Origin: an uncultured Prevotella sp. | GTDB lineage: Bacteria > Bacteroidota > Bacteroidia > Bacteroidales > Bacteroidaceae | Reading direction: 5' to 3' | Assembly: GCA_946186115.1 (NCBI GenBank) | Contig: CAMHLV010000017.1 | Location: forward strand, 1-46,266 | DNA length: 46,266 bases | Part shown: piece by piece, positions 1 to 8,440 of the stretch | How the letters are laid out: every line of letters begins with the position of its first letter | Numbering within the stretch: position 1 is the stretch's first letter | Program-made: the position numbers and the translations under genes | The notes under the pieces: model-generated | The model's database searches: none | Told to the model about the DNA's origin: nothing | The model's input: the letters and a program-made list of their open reading frames with translations, nothing else

Positions 1-53
1 AGAGTATCACCTTGACATGGTGGGGGTCCTTGGTTCGAGTCCAAGTGTCGACA
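1..53 (+). tRNA. tRNA-Val (GAC), 5' end outside window
   Basis: The anticodon arm is visible: a 5-bp stem at 7-11/19-23 closes the loop TTGACAT, with anticodon GAC at 14-16, which reads valine codons GUC and GUU. The T arm is CTTGG-TTCGAGT-CCAAG (29-45), followed by the 3' acceptor strand TGTCGAC and discriminator A53. No CCA is encoded. The D arm and 5' acceptor strand lie before base 1. A second valine tRNA (UAC) sits at 18654-18728. Confidence 0.85.
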
Positions 54-60
54 CACAAAA

Positions 61-90
61 AAAAGAGGGTTTCAAAACCCTCTTTTTTTA
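61..90. terminator. Bidirectional intrinsic terminator
   Basis: GAGGGTTT (65-72) pairs with AAACCCTC (75-82), with A-runs on the left and T-runs on the right, so it works on both strands. It ends the tRNA-Val transcript (+) and the M16/HMA/lipoprotein unit (-), which converge here. Confidence 0.85.
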
Positions 91-103
91 TGAAACACTT
101 TAA

Positions 104-577
104 TTATTTTTTCTCATTTTTCACCAGATATCGCACTGTCAGTGTTGGCCGGTAGGTATTCTCCAGTATGACAGAGATGATGCCGTCGCTGGCATCGAAG
201 TTGGCCACCTTGTGGTCGTCCTTCAGTATGGGGCAGTCGGGCCAGGCTTCCAAATCCTTCTCAAGTCCGTCGCGCAGCTGCTGCCACAACTGGCGAGTGC
301 TGTCGTTGGTTGACAGAGAATAAGTTTCCTGCACAGCCTGCACCTTGTCCTGTTTATAGGCTGCCAGCACACGATAGCGCTCACCAGCCTTGGCAAATAC
401 AAGGGTGCGGCCACTGTCGGATGCAGCAGAATCAACAGCGAATCCACGTGCAAGCATTGAGTCAGTAAACTGAGTCATGGTAAGCGTAAAGGGCAGACCA
501 CGATAATTGAAAGGAGCCTTTTGAGAGCAGGCTGCGAAGACCATGACGGCCAATAGTGATAATGCGATTTTCTTCAT
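104..577 (-). CDS. Small hypothetical lipoprotein (157 aa)
   Basis: I do not recognise a family. The N-terminus is a lipoprotein signal peptide: MKK, a hydrophobic stretch, then a lipobox ending VFAAC, so Cys16 would be the lipidated residue and the mature protein is tethered in the envelope. The rest is a soluble domain of about 140 residues with alternating strands and one helical stretch (about residues 93-110). The gene lies 8 nt after the HMA-domain gene and just before the terminator, so it is probably the last gene of the M16-HMA-lipoprotein unit. The lipoprotein call is firm; the function is unknown. Confidence 0.75.
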   Translation of the reverse strand: MKKIALSLLAVMVFAACSQKAPFNYRGLPFTLTMTQFTDSMLARGFAVDSAASDSGRTLVFAKAGERYRVLAAYKQDKVQAVQETYSLSTNDSTRQLWQQLRDGLEKDLEAWPDCPILKDDHKVANFDASDGIISVILENTYRPTLTVRYLVKNEKK

Positions 578-585
578 ATTGTTTA

Positions 586-1098
586 TTATTTCTCTTCCTT
601 ACATTCGTGAGGCTTGGGCAGTACGGCCTGTATCCCAGCCTTATGCAGATTCTCCAACAACTGGTCGGCACTAAGCTCTTCAGAATGATATTTCACTGCC
701 AGCGACTTGCGGCGGGCATTGGTATTGGCATCCTTGACACCCTTAATGGCTTTCACCTTGTCGAGTGTCTCTTGAGTCGACTGTTCTGCGGGAATAAGGA
801 AATAGGCGTATGAACCCTTGCCACACTGACAGTAGCTTACGGGCGTATAACCCAGCTGTGTTATGATGGCACGGATGCTGTCGCCGCTTATCATGCTCTC
901 TTCGTAACGCATTAAGACGCGATGTTTGTCAAGGCTGACACGGATACTATCAATGGCATTCACTTCTATCAGTTTTGCAGTGATGCGGTCGGAGCATTTC
1001 TTGCAGTGCATGTCATCGATACGCAGCGACATGATTTTCGGTTGGGCCCAGGCTCCTATACTCAGCAGTATAGCCATGGACAATAGCAATCTCTTCAT
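586..1098 (-). CDS. Exported protein with two heavy-metal-associated (HMA) domains
   Basis: The 170-residue protein begins with a Sec signal peptide (MKRLLLSMAILLSIGAWAQ), so it should be periplasmic. Residues about 21-85 form an HMA (CopZ/MerP-like, beta-alpha-beta-beta-alpha-beta) domain whose metal site MHCKKC places the two ligands at Cys32 and Cys35. A linker contains Cys90 and Cys92 (CQC). Residues about 97-160 look like a second HMA fold in which the CxxC loop is gone (sequence LIPAEQST). The C-terminus has His164 and Cys166. It is likely a copper- or zinc-type metal carrier or sensor; the metal cannot be told. It lies between the M16 zinc protease and a small lipoprotein. Confidence 0.75.
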   Translation of the reverse strand: MKRLLLSMAILLSIGAWAQPKIMSLRIDDMHCKKCSDRITAKLIEVNAIDSIRVSLDKHRVLMRYEESMISGDSIRAIITQLGYTPVSYCQCGKGSYAYFLIPAEQSTQETLDKVKAIKGVKDANTNARRKSLAVKYHSEELSADQLLENLHKAGIQAVLPKPHECKEEK

Positions 1099-1130
1099 TT
1101 ATTTACTATCTATTTTTGTTAATATAACGT

Positions 1131-3965
1131 TTATTCTGACAACATTGTTACTTCTATGCAACGATTAGCTTGCAGCAAAAACTGTGCCATACGCTGAATC
1201 TGCCATGCTGTCATAGAATCAACCATCTTCTTATAGTCGATATCGAAATCAACGCCATCCTCCAACTCATGCCAGATGATATAGCTCCAATAGTCGTTGG
1301 TAATGGCTGCCTGGTCGTATTGCTTGACAAGGTACTTCTTCACCTTATCCATTGACGAGGCGGCCGGTCCCTGTTCGGCAATGAGTCGCAACTGATCATA
1401 GACAATGGGGTTAAGTTCATCATAGCGCTGCGGATCGGCATTATATGAGATACGTAGCATAGTGGTGGGATGATCATCCTTGTCGAAGTTGACTCCCACA
1501 CGGACACCATACGTACCACCTTTCTCCTCGCGGACTGAGTCGGTATAGGCTATCTGCAGCACACGATTCAGGAAGTCGAGCTCCAGGTCGGCCTGAGCCG
1601 AGAAGGGGACATCTTGCGTATAGTAGATGCTGACATTTGCCAACGGAGTAGCCTGCTGCTTGCTGAATTTCACAACCTTCTGACCACCAACAATCTGAGG
1701 CACATTGTCCCAGTTGGTTTTCTCGCCCTTATGTGTGGCAGGCAGGGTGGCAAGATACTGTTTACAGAAGTTACGCAACTCTTGTTCGTCGAAATTGCCG
1801 ATGACAACGGCTTTGAAATTAGAGGCATCGCTGAATCGCTCACGGTATATCTCTAAGATACGGTCATAGCTCACCTTGTCGAGAGTGGACTGAACTACCG
1901 GTTGCATACGAGGATGATGATTGTATAGCACAGCGTAACACGAGTCGTTATAGTCAACCTTCGGCGATGCGTTGCGGTTTGCCAGGAAGGAGCGCTGACG
2001 GTTCATCAGACTCTGGAATGCCACGGTGTCGCGACGAGGTTGCGTGAAGTAGAGATATGCCAGTTCGAACAAAGTCTTCATATCTTTGACGCTTGAGCTG
2101 CCATTGATACTCTGTCCACGTGAGCCTACCGAAGGCTGAACACGCACAGACTTGCCCGCCAGCATACGGCGCAATGTAGTCTGGTCGAACTCTCCCACTC
2201 CCCCCTCTGTCACTGCGGCAGAGAGAATACTGAAATTAGGAATGTCGGCATCGCCATAGAGTGAAGTACCGCCTTCGGCTGTCATCCGGAATGACACGGC
2301 ATCAGCCTCATAGTCTGTCTTACGTGCATAGACCTTCAAGCCATTCGACAGTGTCAGCTCAGTGAAGCCATGCTTATAAGGTTTCTCACTGATTATTTCC
2401 CCAGCCTGAGGCAGACTGCCAATCAGGTTGTCGGCCAACTGCTGTTCAGCGTAGGGTGCATACTGAAGCTGCTGTGCTGCCAGAACAACCTCTTTGATTT
2501 GCTGCTCTGTAGGTATTATCACACCTTCTTTATCTGGGGCATACATCACTACGACCTGATTATTATCGGTAATGAGTTCCCGTACAGCAGCGTTTACCTC
2601 GTCAAGAGTTACTTCACGGTCGAACAGACGGACATTCTCCAGTTCCTGTTCTGCCGACAACAAAGGTTCCTGCGTCAGGAAATTCTGGACACAAGCACTG
2701 ACATAGTGCGAGTTGCGGTAGTCGTCACGCATTTTATAGCGACGCTCGGCAGCATTCAGATACAGTTTCTTTGCACGGTCAAGTTCCGACTGTGTGAAGC
2801 CATGCTGACGAGTACGCTCTGCCATGCCTACTGCCGTCATAATACCACCGAGGATATTGTCCTGCCTACAACTGACACTCAGCGAGAAAGCCTCCTTGGT
2901 GCGACTGAGGAAGAATGTCGAGGCACGTCCCGTTGCACTCTGGAACGGAGGATTGGCTTGCTGGCGAATTTCCGACAGGCGGTCGTTAAGCATGCTGCCT
3001 ATCAACCCATCAACGTAGTCGCCACGTACATAGCTCATAGTGTTTTTCTCACTATCGGGCGTAGCATCCCGCTTCTGGTAGAGATGGAAGAGTGCAATGG
3101 GCTGTTCCTTGTCTTTCTCTATGTCAACTATCATGGTGTCGTTGTCGCTGACGGGATAATAGATACGCTCGGCACGCTGCTTGGGGAGAGGAATACGTGA
3201 GAAGAGTTTCTTTATTTTCTGTTCTGTCTTGCTGACATCAATATCACCCACGATGATTACAGCCTGCAGGTCCGGACGATACCACTTATGATAGTAGTCG
3301 CGTAAATCCTGATAAGGGAAATTATCTACTATGTCCATAGAACCGATAGGCATGCAGTCCTCATACTTCGTACCTTTATATATCTTAGGCATAGCCTGCT
3401 CCATCAGTCTCTGAACGGCCATTCCAGCACGTCGGGTACGCCACTCCTCGTGAATCACGCCACGCTCCTTGTCTATCTCCTTGTCTTCCAACAGCAGATA
3501 GTGACTCCAGTCGTTAAGGATAAGCAGGCAGGAGTCGATGATACCCTCACGTTTCACCGGCACTGCAGAAATGTTATAGACTGTCTGGTCAACAGATGTA
3601 TAAGCATTGAGGTTGGCACCAAACTTGACGCCAATGGTTTCGCACCAGGGTACGATGCCCAAGCCTCCCTTCTTTCCTCCCTTCTTAGCGGACTCGCCAG
3701 GGAAATGCTTGGTGCCATTGAAGGCCATGTGCTCCAGGAAGTGAGCCAGTCCGCGCTGGCGGGGCTCCTCCAAAATACTGCCTACACGCTGGGCAATGTA
3801 GAAGTCGGCCAGTCCGGCCTCCTTGGCATTGTGGCGGATGTAGTAAGTCATACCATTCTTCAGCTTGCCAGTGCGCACAGTGGGGTCCTGAGGCAACGGC
3901 TGCGCTCCGACTGTTGCTGCGGAAAGTGTCGCCAGCAACAGCATACTAACAGTCAATTTCTTCAT
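1131..3965 (-). CDS. M16 family zinc metalloprotease (pitrilysin/PqqL-like)
   Basis: The 944-residue exported protein has a signal peptide (residues 1-21) followed by two M16 halves, typical of the large periplasmic M16 enzymes of Bacteroidota. The inverted zinc motif HFLEH puts ligands at His75 and His79 and the catalytic base at Glu78; the downstream ERGVIHEE segment supplies the conserved Glu167 and the third zinc ligand Glu174. The C-terminal half (from about 520) lacks the motif, as usual. Family members degrade peptides in the periplasm. It has its own upstream promoter and leads the leftward M16-HMA-lipoprotein unit; a 32-nt gap separates it from the HMA gene. Confidence 0.9.
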   Translation of the reverse strand: MKKLTVSMLLLATLSAATVGAQPLPQDPTVRTGKLKNGMTYYIRHNAKEAGLADFYIAQRVGSILEEPRQRGLAHFLEHMAFNGTKHFPGESAKKGGKKGGLGIVPWCETIGVKFGANLNAYTSVDQTVYNISAVPVKREGIIDSCLLILNDWSHYLLLEDKEIDKERGVIHEEWRTRRAGMAVQRLMEQAMPKIYKGTKYEDCMPIGSMDIVDNFPYQDLRDYYHKWYRPDLQAVIIVGDIDVSKTEQKIKKLFSRIPLPKQRAERIYYPVSDNDTMIVDIEKDKEQPIALFHLYQKRDATPDSEKNTMSYVRGDYVDGLIGSMLNDRLSEIRQQANPPFQSATGRASTFFLSRTKEAFSLSVSCRQDNILGGIMTAVGMAERTRQHGFTQSELDRAKKLYLNAAERRYKMRDDYRNSHYVSACVQNFLTQEPLLSAEQELENVRLFDREVTLDEVNAAVRELITDNNQVVVMYAPDKEGVIIPTEQQIKEVVLAAQQLQYAPYAEQQLADNLIGSLPQAGEIISEKPYKHGFTELTLSNGLKVYARKTDYEADAVSFRMTAEGGTSLYGDADIPNFSILSAAVTEGGVGEFDQTTLRRMLAGKSVRVQPSVGSRGQSINGSSSVKDMKTLFELAYLYFTQPRRDTVAFQSLMNRQRSFLANRNASPKVDYNDSCYAVLYNHHPRMQPVVQSTLDKVSYDRILEIYRERFSDASNFKAVVIGNFDEQELRNFCKQYLATLPATHKGEKTNWDNVPQIVGGQKVVKFSKQQATPLANVSIYYTQDVPFSAQADLELDFLNRVLQIAYTDSVREEKGGTYGVRVGVNFDKDDHPTTMLRISYNADPQRYDELNPIVYDQLRLIAEQGPAASSMDKVKKYLVKQYDQAAITNDYWSYIIWHELEDGVDFDIDYKKMVDSMTAWQIQRMAQFLLQANRCIEVTMLSE

Positions 3966-3995
3966 AATTATATACTTTTACCTTTATTCTGCCTG

Positions 3996-4025
3996 CAAAA
4001 GTACGAAAAAAAATCCATATTGAAA
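3996..4025 (-). promoter_or_regulatory. Promoter of the M16 protease gene
   Basis: On the minus strand TACTTTTG (3996-4003) fits the Bacteroidota -7 box TAnnTTTG. A weak -33-like TTTC lies 18 nt upstream (4022-4025). The predicted leader is about 27 nt. Confidence 0.6.
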
Positions 4026-4058
4026 CACCTCTCAGTTAAGAATACCTAATAATGAGTA

Positions 4059-4089
4059 TTGGCAGAAATGTTAATAATGCGTAACTTTG
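4059..4089 (+). promoter_or_regulatory. Promoter of the TonB-receptor operon
   Basis: TAACTTTG (4082-4089) fits TAnnTTTG; TTG at 4059-4061 is 20 nt upstream. The box lies on top of an in-frame TTG codon at 4087, which rules that codon out as the start of the receptor and supports ATG 4132. Confidence 0.65.
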
Positions 4090-4131
4090 CACCCTCAAAG
4101 ATTGCATGTCAACGAAACGAAGAGGAACATC

Positions 4132-7104
4132 ATGAACACCCGAATGACCGCCATACTGCTATTTCTGCTGCTGCTCGCCACCCGAGTTGCGGCACAGGTG
4201 ACGCTGTCGGGTAAGGTTATCGACGACGCCAACGGACAACCCGTGGAATTTGCCAGCATCCTGATAGCTGAAAGCAGTCAGTGGGCCGTGACCGACACGA
4301 AGGGCCGCTTCACCATCAAGGATGTTGCAGCGGGGCGACTGACGGTAACCGTACAGTGCCTGGGCTACCAAAAACGCAGTTGGACCATGAACATCACCAG
4401 CAGCATTACCAACATGCAACTGAAGTTGAAGGAGGAGAACCTGAAGCTGGAGGGCGTCACGGTGACGGCCAAGCGCAAGACCAACGAGAGCACAACGTCG
4501 TACACCATCAACCGATCGACACTCGACAACCAACAGATACTGAACGTCAGCAACATCGACGCCCTGCTTCCTGGTGGCAAGACCACCAACCCATCGCTGG
4601 TCAGCGACGACCGCCTGGCCCTGCGTAGCGGCAGTCAGGAGAAAGGCAACGCCTCGTTCGGCACAGCCATCGAGGTAGACGGTGTCCGCATGAGCAACAA
4701 TGCGGAAACTGGTGAGACGCTGGCAGCCTCGACGAGAACCATCAGTGCCTCGAACATTGAGAGCGTAGAGGTGATTACCGGTATTCCTTCGGTAGAGTAC
4801 GGCGACCTGTCGAACGGCATTGTGAAGGTGAATACGCGCAAGGGAAAGTCACCCTTTGTCATTGAAGGCAAAATCAACCAACACACGCACCAGCTGGCCG
4901 TCAACAAAGGCTTTGACTTGGGTGGAAGCAATGGGGTGCTGAATGCCTCGTTCGAACATGCACGCTCATTCTCGAATGCCGTATCGCCCTATACCGCCTA
5001 TCAGCGCAATATCCTCTCGCTGAACTACATGAACATCTTTATGAATGACGACATGCCACTGACGCTCAACATCGGCATGAGCGGCAACATAGGCGGCTAC
5101 AACTCAGAAGCGGACCCCGACGAGATGCTGGACGACTACTCGAAAGAGCGAGACAACACATTCCGCGGCCACTTCGACCTGCAATGGCTCATCAACAAGC
5201 CTTGGCTGACCAACCTGTCACTGCGAGGCTCCGTTGCCATGACCGACCGGAAGTCGGAAAACTACTACAGCTCCAGCAGTGCCTCGACGCAGCCCTATAT
5301 CCATAGCAAGGAGGAGGGCTACTTCATCGCTACAGACTACGACGAGAATCCTAACGCTAACATCATCCTCGGTCCTACAGGCTATTGGTATGTCAAGGGA
5401 TTCAACGACTCCAAGCCCATCAACTGGTCGCTGAAACTGAAAGCCGACTGGACTCACCGCTTCGGCAAGGTGCTGAACAAGCTGATGGCTGGTGCTGACT
5501 ATACAGGCAACAAGAACAACGGACGCGGCACATACTACGATGACATGCGCTATGCCCCCACCTGGCGCGAATACCGCTACGACGAGTTGCCGGCCATGAA
5601 CAATCTGGCTCTATATGTGGAAGACAAGGTGAGCGTGCCCACCGGCAAGCGATCAGTCATGGAGCTGACGGCTGGCCTGCGCAATGACATCACCTTCATC
5701 AGCAACTCAGACTATGGCACAGTCAGCAGCCTGTCGCCGCGTTTCAATGGACGTTACGTCTTCTGGCGCAACCAGCATAAGCGCTGGGTGAGTGAGCTGT
5801 CGATGCACGTCGGATGGGGCAAAAGCGTGAAACTGCCGTCGTTCCAGGTGCTCTACCCCACCCCTTCGTATGCCGACAGACTGGCATTTGCCTCGACATC
5901 AACGAGCGACAACAAGTCCTACTATGCCTATCACACCTATCCGTCGAAAGCTATCTACAACCCCGACCTGCGCTGGCAGTACACCAACCAGTCGGACTTC
6001 GGCGTAGAAATGGACATCAAAGGCACCCATATCTCGCTGTCAGCATTCCACCACCAGACGCACCGCCCCTACATGTCGACCGACCTGTACACGCCGATGA
6101 CCTATAAGTACACGCCACCATCGTCGCTCAACGGACTAAACATCAGTGCAGAGAATCGACGCTTCGCAGTCGATCAGCAGACAGGTATAGTGACTGTCAG
6201 CGATGTTACGGGAGTTGCCGGCGCCACCCAACTGGCTTATATGGAGCGTAACACCTATACCGTCAACGACCGCTACATCAATGGTAGTACCGTCAACCGC
6301 TATGGGCTGGAGTGGATGATAGACTTTGCCCAGATACGTCCGCTCAGGACATCGGTACGACTGGATGGAAACTACTATTATTATAAAGGTATAGACGACG
6401 TGCTCTTTGCCGACATTCCACTGGGCGTCAGTTCTACCATGACTGGCAACCTGCCCTATGCCTATGTCGGCTACTATCGCGGGTCCAACATCACCAGCGC
6501 CAGCTACAGTGCCAATGCCGCCATTGCCAATGGGTCACTATCGAAGCAGGCCAACCTGAACGTGACGCTGACCACCCACATTCCACAAATCCGCATGATT
6601 GTCGCCCTGCGCATTGAGACAACACTCTACAACTACCGCCGTCAGCTGAGCGAATTCGAGGACGGCACACGCGGCATCGTGCTGGAAAAGGCTGGCGACT
6701 ACTTCGGCACTCCCTACGACGGCAACAGCGAGAACAAATACCTCGCGCTCTATCCGGAATACTACTCGACGTGGGACAACCCCAGCCAGCTCCTGCCCTT
6801 TGCCGAGAAGTTTGCATGGGCCAAGGACAACGACCAGACACTCTACAACGATTTGGCCAAACTCGTCATACGCTCGAATTATCCCTACGTCATGAATTCC
6901 AACAAGATATCGAGCTACTACTCGGCCAACCTGAGTATCACCAAGGAGATTGGCGACCACGTCAGCATTTCGTTCTATGCCAACAACTTCTTCAACAACA
7001 TGAAGACGGTACACTCGTCACAGACCGACCTGGAAACGTCGCTCTTCTCAAGCGGATATATTCCCAGCTACTATTATGGATTATCACTTAAACTGAAGTT
7101 ATAA
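4132..7104 (+). CDS. TonB-dependent outer-membrane receptor
   Basis: The 990-residue protein has a signal peptide (about residues 1-21, cleaved after AAA/RVAAQ), then a carboxypeptidase-regulatory-like beta-sandwich (about 24-105) typical of Bacteroidota receptors, a plug domain (about 108-245, with GVTVTAKR at its start and the SIESVEVITGIPSVEYG segment) and a 22-strand-type barrel to an aromatic-rich C-terminus ending in SLKLKL. It imports a ligand using TonB energy. It heads an operon with a DUF4876 lipoprotein and a DUF6850 barrel. No SusD partner follows, so a glycan utilisation locus is unlikely. The ligand is unknown. Confidence 0.9.
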   Translation: MNTRMTAILLFLLLLATRVAAQVTLSGKVIDDANGQPVEFASILIAESSQWAVTDTKGRFTIKDVAAGRLTVTVQCLGYQKRSWTMNITSSITNMQLKLKEENLKLEGVTVTAKRKTNESTTSYTINRSTLDNQQILNVSNIDALLPGGKTTNPSLVSDDRLALRSGSQEKGNASFGTAIEVDGVRMSNNAETGETLAASTRTISASNIESVEVITGIPSVEYGDLSNGIVKVNTRKGKSPFVIEGKINQHTHQLAVNKGFDLGGSNGVLNASFEHARSFSNAVSPYTAYQRNILSLNYMNIFMNDDMPLTLNIGMSGNIGGYNSEADPDEMLDDYSKERDNTFRGHFDLQWLINKPWLTNLSLRGSVAMTDRKSENYYSSSSASTQPYIHSKEEGYFIATDYDENPNANIILGPTGYWYVKGFNDSKPINWSLKLKADWTHRFGKVLNKLMAGADYTGNKNNGRGTYYDDMRYAPTWREYRYDELPAMNNLALYVEDKVSVPTGKRSVMELTAGLRNDITFISNSDYGTVSSLSPRFNGRYVFWRNQHKRWVSELSMHVGWGKSVKLPSFQVLYPTPSYADRLAFASTSTSDNKSYYAYHTYPSKAIYNPDLRWQYTNQSDFGVEMDIKGTHISLSAFHHQTHRPYMSTDLYTPMTYKYTPPSSLNGLNISAENRRFAVDQQTGIVTVSDVTGVAGATQLAYMERNTYTVNDRYINGSTVNRYGLEWMIDFAQIRPLRTSVRLDGNYYYYKGIDDVLFADIPLGVSSTMTGNLPYAYVGYYRGSNITSASYSANAAIANGSLSKQANLNVTLTTHIPQIRMIVALRIETTLYNYRRQLSEFEDGTRGIVLEKAGDYFGTPYDGNSENKYLALYPEYYSTWDNPSQLLPFAEKFAWAKDNDQTLYNDLAKLVIRSNYPYVMNSNKISSYYSANLSITKEIGDHVSISFYANNFFNNMKTVHSSQTDLETSLFSSGYIPSYYYGLSLKLKL

Positions 7105-7123
7105 ATTAAAAAGTATCAAGAAA

Positions 7124-8440
7124 ATGAGAAAACTATTCACAATGATGACGCTCGCTGTGATGGCACTCTGCCTGACAGCTTGCAGTGACAAAGACGATGA
7201 AGTAAAACTGGCTGACCTGACGATTCAGTTGACTGGTATTTCAGACCTCTCCGGTTTTAACGTTGTGCTGACCAATGCTACGACAGCTGCCAGCTATATT
7301 GGTACGACAACAGCCACAGGCTCTGTCGTCTTCCAGGTGACGCCTGGTGTCTATAACGCTACCGTATCAGAGATTCGCTATGCTGAGGGCTATCGCTATG
7401 TCTATAATGGTGTCGCCAGCAATATTACGCTGACTGCCGACAAGGGTGCAACAGCAACCATCGAGCTGAAGGAGGCTAAGACCAGCCAGGTCATTATCAA
7501 GGAGCTGTATAATGGTGGTGTGCTGAAAGACGACGGCAAGAGCAAGTTCCAGTATGATAAGTGCGTTATCCTGTATAACAACACTGACGTGAAAGCCAGC
7601 ATCACCAACCTGGGCTTCGGTATGGTAGCTCCCGCCAACTCATACGCCAATAATAAAAACTATGGTACTGACGGCAAGCTGAGCTACGAGTCAGCAGGCT
7701 TCACACCTTCATGGAACGGTATCTGCTATTACGAAGGAACCATCGATATCGAACCTTACTCACAGGTTGTCATCAACATTCACGGTGCCATCGACAACAC
7801 ACAGACCGTGAGCAACTCTGTCAACTATGCTAACGCCGACTACTACTGCATCTACGATCCTGAGAGCGGCTACAACAACACAGGCTACTATCCCACCCCT
7901 GCTAGTGTCATCCCCACCTCACACTACCTGAAAGCTGTGCGCGTTGGTTTGGGTAACGCATGGGCACTGAGTGTCGTTGCACCTGCCTTCTTCGTCTTCC
8001 AGGCTCCAGACACCAATCTGAACCAGTATGCCAACAATGCCGAGAATATCTGGTACGATGGTGGTGAAGAGGGTTCGACAGTATGGGCCTGTGTAAAGAT
8101 TACCAACGACTGGATCTTCGACGGCATTGAGGTCTTCTCCAATGCTTACGACGACAACCTCAAGCGCCTGACCAGCGACATCGACGCTGGCAGCGTAGGT
8201 CTGACCAACTATCTGGGTCACTCGCTCTATCGCAACGTCGACAAGGCTGCTACCGAGGCACTGGCCGAGAATGCAGGCAAACTGGTGTACAACTACTCAC
8301 TGGGCGTAGACAAGTCTACCGACCCCAGCGGCATCGATGCAGAGGCCTCCATCAAGAATGGTGCCCACATCATCTATATGGATACCAACAACTCTACTGC
8401 TGACTTCCACGAGCGTCAGAAATGTTCATTAAGAAACTAA
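7124..8440 (+). CDS. DUF4876-type lipoprotein
   Basis: The 438-residue protein begins with a lipoprotein signal (lipobox LTAC, Cys20) followed by acidic SDKDDE, a combination that in Bacteroidota often directs lipoproteins to the cell surface. Residues about 27-115 form a carboxypeptidase-regulatory-like beta-sandwich. The rest, starting at VIIKELYNGG, resembles DUF4876, with many Tyr and Asn residues and NNTD-type segments as in lamin-tail-like folds. It lies 19 nt after the TonB receptor gene and its 3' end overlaps the DUF6850 gene by 19 nt. It may be a surface ligand-binding partner of the receptor; that is inference. The DUF assignment is from memory. Confidence 0.75.
   Translation: MRKLFTMMTLAVMALCLTACSDKDDEVKLADLTIQLTGISDLSGFNVVLTNATTAASYIGTTTATGSVVFQVTPGVYNATVSEIRYAEGYRYVYNGVASNITLTADKGATATIELKEAKTSQVIIKELYNGGVLKDDGKSKFQYDKCVILYNNTDVKASITNLGFGMVAPANSYANNKNYGTDGKLSYESAGFTPSWNGICYYEGTIDIEPYSQVVINIHGAIDNTQTVSNSVNYANADYYCIYDPESGYNNTGYYPTPASVIPTSHYLKAVRVGLGNAWALSVVAPAFFVFQAPDTNLNQYANNAENIWYDGGEEGSTVWACVKITNDWIFDGIEVFSNAYDDNLKRLTSDIDAGSVGLTNYLGHSLYRNVDKAATEALAENAGKLVYNYSLGVDKSTDPSGIDAEASIKNGAHIIYMDTNNSTADFHERQKCSLRN

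Noticed and set aside
4087..4131. TTG start for the TonB receptor at 4087
   Set aside because: It lies on the -7 promoter box (4082-4089) and gives a poor signal peptide; ATG 4132 gives a proper one.
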